From: Chromatiaceae bacterium
GTDB taxonomy: Bacteria; Pseudomonadota; Gammaproteobacteria; Chromatiales; Chromatiaceae
Length of the DNA: 10,775 nucleotides
Reading direction: 5' to 3'
Assembly (NCBI GenBank): GCA_016938795.1
Contig: JAFGTZ010000132.1
Coordinates: 1 to 10,775, forward strand
The position numbers were made by a program, and so were the translations under genes. Below, piece by piece: positions 7,164 through 10,775 of the stretch. The notes beneath the pieces are model-generated. The model saw only the letters and a list, made by a program, of their open reading frames with translations. It was not told the DNA's origin and did not search any database. Position 1 is the stretch's first letter, and each line of letters opens with the position of its first letter.

Positions 7164-8288
7164 ATGACGCCCGCGCCCCCGGCGCCGCTCGCGGTCTTCG
7201 CCTCCTTCTCCGGCAGCGGCGGCGTCGAGCGCATGCTGGTCAATCTGATGCACGGCCTGGTGGCGCTCGGACAACCGGTCGAGCTGCTCCTGGTGCGCGC
7301 CGAAGGGCCGCATCTGGCGCAACTCAGCCGCGAGGTCCAGCGCATTCCGCTCGGCGTGCGTCATACCCAGCTCGCCATCCCCGCGCTCGCCGGCTATCTG
7401 CGCAAACGCCAACCTGCGGCCCTGCTCGCGGCCAAGGATCGCGCCGGACGCGCCGCCGTGCTCGCGCGCATGCTCGCCGGAACTGACACCCGGCTGGTGC
7501 TGCGCCTTGGCACCCATCTCTCGACCGCCATGGCCGAACGCGGGCGGCTAGAGCGGGCGCTGCGTTTCGCTCCCATCCGATGGCTCTATCCGCACATCGA
7601 CCAGATCATCGCGGTTTCCGAGGGCGTGGCCGCCGACACCCGCGCCCTGGCCCAGCTCGCGCCCGAGCGGGTGTGCGTGATCCGCAACCCGGTCATCACC
7701 CCGGAACTCTACCGGCTGGCCGCCGCCCCCTGCCCCCATCCCTGGCTTGAGCCCGGCGCGCCTCCGGTGATCCTCGGCGTCGGTCGACTTCAGCGTCAGA
7801 AGGATTTTCCAACCCTGCTGCGCGCCTTCGCCAAGGTGCGCGCCGCGCGGCCAGAGTGCCGGCTCATTATCCTCGGCGAGGGCGGCGCGCGTGCCCGGCT
7901 GGAGCGTCTCGCCGCCGAGCTGGGTCTCAGCCACGATCTAGCGTTACCCGGTTTTCAGCCCAACCCCTATGCCTGGCTCGCGCGCGCTCGGCTCTTCGTG
8001 CTTTCCTCGGCCTGGGAGGGCTCGCCCAACGTTCTCACCGAGGCGCTCGCGCTCGGCATCCCCTCAGTGGCCACCGACTGTCCGAGCGGCCCGGCTGAAA
8101 TTCTCGCTGCCGGACACTATGGCCCCTTGGTTCCGGTGGGCGATGCCGGGGCGCTCGCCGCCGCCATGCTCGCCACTCTCGCCAATCCGCTTCCTGCCAG
8201 CCAGCTCGGCGCGGCGGTCGCGGACTACGCGCAAGATCGCGCGGCGCGCGCCTATCTCGACGCCCTGGAACTATCCATCCCCCATTGA
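7164..8288 (+). CDS. Glycosyltransferase, GT4 family
   Basis: This is a retaining GT-B fold glycosyltransferase that moves a sugar from a nucleotide-sugar donor, probably for lipopolysaccharide, capsule or another envelope glycan; donor and acceptor cannot be told. With the start at 7164 it has 374 residues. The N-terminal glycine-rich acceptor loop is SGSGGVERM (16-24). IIAVSEGVAADT lies at about 148-159. The C-terminal donor domain opens with GVGRLQRQKDF (205-215) and carries the GT4 EX7E motif EGSPNVLTE (Glu285, Glu293), followed by ALGIPSVATDCPSGPAEIL. There is no signal peptide or membrane segment. An in-frame ATG at 7095 would overlap prpE by 17 bases and add 23 low-complexity residues, and it lacks a ribosome site. 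No polysaccharide cluster surrounds it; it may ride on the prpE transcript. Confidence 0.88.
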   Translation: MTPAPPAPLAVFASFSGSGGVERMLVNLMHGLVALGQPVELLLVRAEGPHLAQLSREVQRIPLGVRHTQLAIPALAGYLRKRQPAALLAAKDRAGRAAVLARMLAGTDTRLVLRLGTHLSTAMAERGRLERALRFAPIRWLYPHIDQIIAVSEGVAADTRALAQLAPERVCVIRNPVITPELYRLAAAPCPHPWLEPGAPPVILGVGRLQRQKDFPTLLRAFAKVRAARPECRLIILGEGGARARLERLAAELGLSHDLALPGFQPNPYAWLARARLFVLSSAWEGSPNVLTEALALGIPSVATDCPSGPAEILAAGHYGPLVPVGDAGALAAAMLATLANPLPASQLGAAVADYAQDRAARAYLDALELSIPH

Positions 8289-8327
8289 TCAACGCCATGC
8301 ACTAGACTGAACCGCAAATCCTCACAC

Positions 8328-8331
8328 GGAG
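8328..8331 (+). promoter_or_regulatory. Ribosome binding site that decides the transporter start
   Basis: GGAG ends three bases before the ATG at 8335 and nine bases before the in-frame ATG at 8341. The longer spacing is the normal one, so 8341 is the preferred start. Confidence 0.55.
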
Positions 8332-8340
8332 CGCATGACC

Positions 8341-10317
8341 ATGCCGTCAACCGAGCCCCCAGCCAAACTCAACCCCCCTGTGTTTTACACCGCCTCGGCC
8401 TTGATTGTGGTGCTGATGCTCTTTGCCGCACTGGCTCCCGAGACAGCGGATCGCTGGTTCCAGGCCCTGCAACAGGTCATTATCGAGAACGCGAGCTGGT
8501 TCTATGTACTCACCGTGGCCATCATTCTGATCACGGTCGCCTTTCTGGGGCTCTCGCGCTATGGCGCGATCAAGCTCGGCCCCGACCACTCCACTCCCGA
8601 TTATTCCTATACCACCTGGTTTGCCATGCTGTTTTCGGCGGGCATGGGCATCGGGCTGATGTTCTTCGGTGTTGCCGAGCCAGTCATGCACTTTCTCGCC
8701 CCACCCGTTGGCGAAGGCGGAACCACGGCCGCCGCACGCGAGGCGATGAAGATCACCTTCTTTCATTGGGGCCTGCACGCCTGGGCGATCTATGCCATCG
8801 TCGCGCTCATCCTGGCCTTTTTCAGCTATCGCCATGGCCTGCCGCTCACCCTGCGCTCGGCGCTCTATCCGCTCATCGGCGAACGCATCCATGGCCCTAT
8901 CGGTCATGCCGTCGATATCTTCGCGGTCATCGGCACGGTGTTTGGCGTAGCCACCTCGCTTGGCTATGGGGTGCTTCAGGTCAACTCGGGGCTCAACCAT
9001 CTGTTCGGCATTCCGGTCAATGTGGGTATCCAGGTTGCGCTCATTGCCGGCATTACCCTGCTCGCCGTCATCTCGGTCAGCACCGGGCTCGACAAGGGCA
9101 TTCGGCGTCTCTCCGAACTCAACATGGGCCTTGCCGTGCTGCTGCTCGGTTTCGTGCTGCTCGCCGGCCCCACGGTTTTTCTGCTCCAGGCACTGGTGCA
9201 AAACGTCGGCGCCTATACGGCCGACATCGTGCGCAACACCTTCAATCTCTATGCCTACGAAAAAACCGACTGGATCGGCGGCTGGACCATTCTCTACTGG
9301 GGCTGGTGGCTCTCCTGGGCGCCCTTTGTCGGACTCTTCATCGCGCGCGTTTCGCGCGGGCGCACCATTCGCGAATTCGCCATGGGCGTGCTTTTCGTGC
9401 CGAGCGGCTTCACCCTGATGTGGATGACCTTCTTTGGCAACTCGGCCATCGAGATGATCCTGAACGAAGGCCTGACACAGCTCGGCGAGACCGTCTCCAG
9501 CGATGTCACCCTGGCGCTCTTTGCCTTTCTCGAACAGTTTCCCTTCTCCAGCCTGCTCTCCATGCTCGCCGTCATCATGGTGATTGTCTTTTTCGTCACC
9601 TCCTCCGATTCGGGCTCCATGGTGGTGGACATGCTCTGCTCGAACGGCCAGGATAAAACGCCGCTGTGGCAGCGCATCTACTGGGCCAGTGGCGAAGGTG
9701 TAGTGGCAGCGGTTCTGCTGCTCGCCGGTGGACTGGGCGCGCTTCAGACCATGACCATCGCCAGCGCCCTGCCCTTTGCGGCAGCCCTGTTGCTCGCCAC
9801 CTTTGGCCTACTCAAGGCGCTGCGCGTCGACGCGGCCAAACGCGATAGCCTGCAAATGAACGTGGCGCCCATCAGCCCAGCCAACGGCCCGGGCGACTGG
9901 CGAGATCGCCTCTCGACTATCCTCGATGTGCCCAGCCGCGAGAACGTCAGCCGTTTCATCCAGCGTGTGGCCCAGCCAGCCTGCGAGGCGGTGGCCGTCG
10001 AGTTGCGCCAGCACGGATTGGAAACCACGGTCGAGCATGACAGTGAACGCGACCGCGTGCGCCTCTTGGTGCTGCTTGGCGATGAGGTGGACTTTGTCTA
10101 CGAGGTGCGCAGCCGCTCGCATATCAAGCCGGCCTTCATGCAGTCGGAGCTGCTTGTCGAGGAGGCCAGCGAGGAACAGCGCTACTACCGCGCAGAGATT
10201 CATCTCGGCGAAGGCGGCCAGGATTACGATGTCATGGGCTGGTCACGCGAGGCAGTCATTAACGACATCATTAACCAATATCACAAGCACATGCATTTCC
10301 TGCATCTGCTGCGCTGA
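8341..10317 (+). CDS. BCCT-family transporter, BetT-like (choline/glycine betaine)
   Basis: This inner-membrane secondary transporter imports a quaternary-ammonium compound such as choline or glycine betaine, probably for osmoprotection or as a nutrient. About twelve hydrophobic segments span residues 15-495. BCCT hallmarks are the unwound-helix motif GMGIGLMFFGVAEPV (101-115) and the family signature WTILYWGWWLSWAPFVGLFIARVSRGRTIREF region (about 315-346) with its conserved tryptophans. TSSDSGS follows near 420-426. A hydrophilic cytosolic tail of about 160 residues follows, as in BetT-type members, where it is linked to osmotic regulation. Total length of 658 is close to E. coli BetT. The glycine-rich motif resembles both sodium- and proton-coupled members, so the coupling ion is uncertain. 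The ATG at 8335 would add two residues. It follows the glycosyltransferase by 52 bases; no bet dehydrogenase genes are nearby. Confidence 0.92.
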   Translation: MPSTEPPAKLNPPVFYTASALIVVLMLFAALAPETADRWFQALQQVIIENASWFYVLTVAIILITVAFLGLSRYGAIKLGPDHSTPDYSYTTWFAMLFSAGMGIGLMFFGVAEPVMHFLAPPVGEGGTTAAAREAMKITFFHWGLHAWAIYAIVALILAFFSYRHGLPLTLRSALYPLIGERIHGPIGHAVDIFAVIGTVFGVATSLGYGVLQVNSGLNHLFGIPVNVGIQVALIAGITLLAVISVSTGLDKGIRRLSELNMGLAVLLLGFVLLAGPTVFLLQALVQNVGAYTADIVRNTFNLYAYEKTDWIGGWTILYWGWWLSWAPFVGLFIARVSRGRTIREFAMGVLFVPSGFTLMWMTFFGNSAIEMILNEGLTQLGETVSSDVTLALFAFLEQFPFSSLLSMLAVIMVIVFFVTSSDSGSMVVDMLCSNGQDKTPLWQRIYWASGEGVVAAVLLLAGGLGALQTMTIASALPFAAALLLATFGLLKALRVDAAKRDSLQMNVAPISPANGPGDWRDRLSTILDVPSRENVSRFIQRVAQPACEAVAVELRQHGLETTVEHDSERDRVRLLVLLGDEVDFVYEVRSRSHIKPAFMQSELLVEEASEEQRYYRAEIHLGEGGQDYDVMGWSREAVINDIINQYHKHMHFLHLLR

Positions 10318-10361
10318 CACCAGAAAAATGCAAGCAACTGATTTAAAAAGCGTTTAATTGT

Positions 10362-10399
10362 TCTCGCCCGCTTGAATCCGCGCGCGCCCGGACTATGCT
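10362..10399 (+). promoter_or_regulatory. Putative heat-shock (sigma-32-like) promoter of the Hsp20 gene
   Basis: TCTCGCCCGCTTGAA at 10362-10376 resembles the extended sigma-32 -35 element (TCTCNCCCTTGAA) with one extra base. The expected CCCCAT -10 box is poorly kept (CCCGGACTAT follows). The same stretch also reads as a sigma-70-like pair, TTGAAT at 10372-10377 and TATGCT at 10394-10399 with a 16-base spacer. Either fits the 35-base distance to the Hsp20 start. No CIRCE inverted repeat is seen. An AT-rich patch at 10340-10360 precedes it. Confidence 0.45.
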
Positions 10400-10433
10400 G
10401 TAAGTAGGGAAAGAGAGGAAGAGGAGAAGGGTC

Positions 10434-10775
10434 ATGAAAGTCAAACGCAAAGAGACGGCTGACCTGATTCCACGTCGCGATCTGACCGTGTTCGACGAGA
10501 TGGATCGGGTCTTCGACACCCTCATGGGGCAGGGCTGGATGCATCCGCTGCGCGAGATGTGGCCGAGCGCGCTGCGCGCCGAGGAACGCCTTGCCACACT
10601 GCCACGCATGGATGTGATTGACCAGGAAACCGAAATCCTGGTGCGCGCCGAGGTGCCGGGTGTCGAGAAAGAGCATCTCGACATTGAGGTGGCGGGACAC
10701 CTGCTCACGCTCAAGGGCGAGCGCAAGGAAGAGGAACGCATCGAGGAGGCGACCTATTGCCACACCGAGATTCGC
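10434..10775 (+). CDS. Small heat-shock protein, Hsp20/alpha-crystallin family, N-terminal part (runs off right edge)
   Basis: Hsp20 proteins are ATP-independent holdase chaperones that form oligomers in the cytoplasm and bind unfolding proteins under heat or oxidative stress. The visible 114 codons start MKVKRKETADLIPRRDL and include a variable N-terminal arm with FDEMDRVFDTLM (20-31). The alpha-crystallin domain begins near residue 57: PRMDVIDQETEILVRAEVPGVEKEHLDIEVAGHLLTLKGERKEE, a classic LPGV/VPGV plus LTIKGER pattern. The frame is open to the window edge; the family is usually 140-170 residues, so the GxLxxxxP strand and the C-terminal IXI tail lie beyond. The ATG has a strong GAGGAG ribosome site at 10421-10426. 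The gene follows the transporter by 116 bases with its own promoter-like sequence and is probably independent of it. Confidence 0.94.
   Translation, partial: MKVKRKETADLIPRRDLTVFDEMDRVFDTLMGQGWMHPLREMWPSALRAEERLATLPRMDVIDQETEILVRAEVPGVEKEHLDIEVAGHLLTLKGERKEEERIEEATYCHTEIR

Noticed and set aside
5066..7345. 759-codon open frame on the minus strand opposite prpE
   Set aside because: It lies wholly antisense to a gene with clear family motifs. Long antisense frames are expected from GC-rich third-position bias, and the translation is low-complexity Gly/Asp/His-rich with no known motif.
8347..9201. 284-codon open frame on the minus strand opposite the transporter
   Set aside because: It is antisense to the membrane-spanning part of the BCCT gene; its His/Asp/Glu-rich translation is a shadow of hydrophobic codons.

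Overview
This is an ordinary stretch of chromosomal housekeeping and accessory genes from a GC-rich gammaproteobacterium. The protein sequences and the overlapping order thiD-thiE-hemL (also known from Pseudomonas) point to Gammaproteobacteria. A Chromatiales-like (purple sulfur bacterium) host is my best guess from the overall look of the proteins. That is inference only: no photosynthesis, sulfur-oxidation or rRNA gene is present to confirm it. I see no mobile element, CRISPR array, tRNA, rRNA or phage gene.

Layout. Bases 1-2016 read leftward. In transcription order they hold a rubredoxin, a DUF5063-family protein, an A-type iron-sulfur carrier (HesB/IscA/ErpA family) with an unusual cysteine-rich tail, and the N-terminal two thirds of argC (arginine synthesis), which runs off the left edge. 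Bases 2017-2172 are a divergent intergenic region. From there everything reads rightward: thiD, thiE and hemL, joined by two ATGA overlaps; a 279-base gap with a strong GC hairpin; a PrpE-type propionyl-CoA synthetase; a GT4 glycosyltransferase; a BCCT (BetT-like) transporter; and the first 114 codons of an Hsp20 small heat-shock protein that runs off the right edge.

How the genes fit together. thiD and thiE supply consecutive steps of thiamine phosphate synthesis, and hemL makes 5-aminolevulinate for tetrapyrroles; their overlaps imply one mRNA with coupled translation. prpE activates propionate (or a similar short acid), but no methylcitrate or propionyl-CoA carboxylase gene is in view. The glycosyltransferase and the compatible-solute transporter follow prpE on the same strand but look functionally unrelated. 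The Hsp20 gene has its own promoter-like region, including a sigma-32-type -35 element.

Unusual points are modest: the iron-sulfur carrier tail, three perfect intercistronic hairpins without a strong T-run, a possible 22-codon ORF in the hemL-prpE gap, and uncertain starts for four genes. I found no convincing undescribed system.
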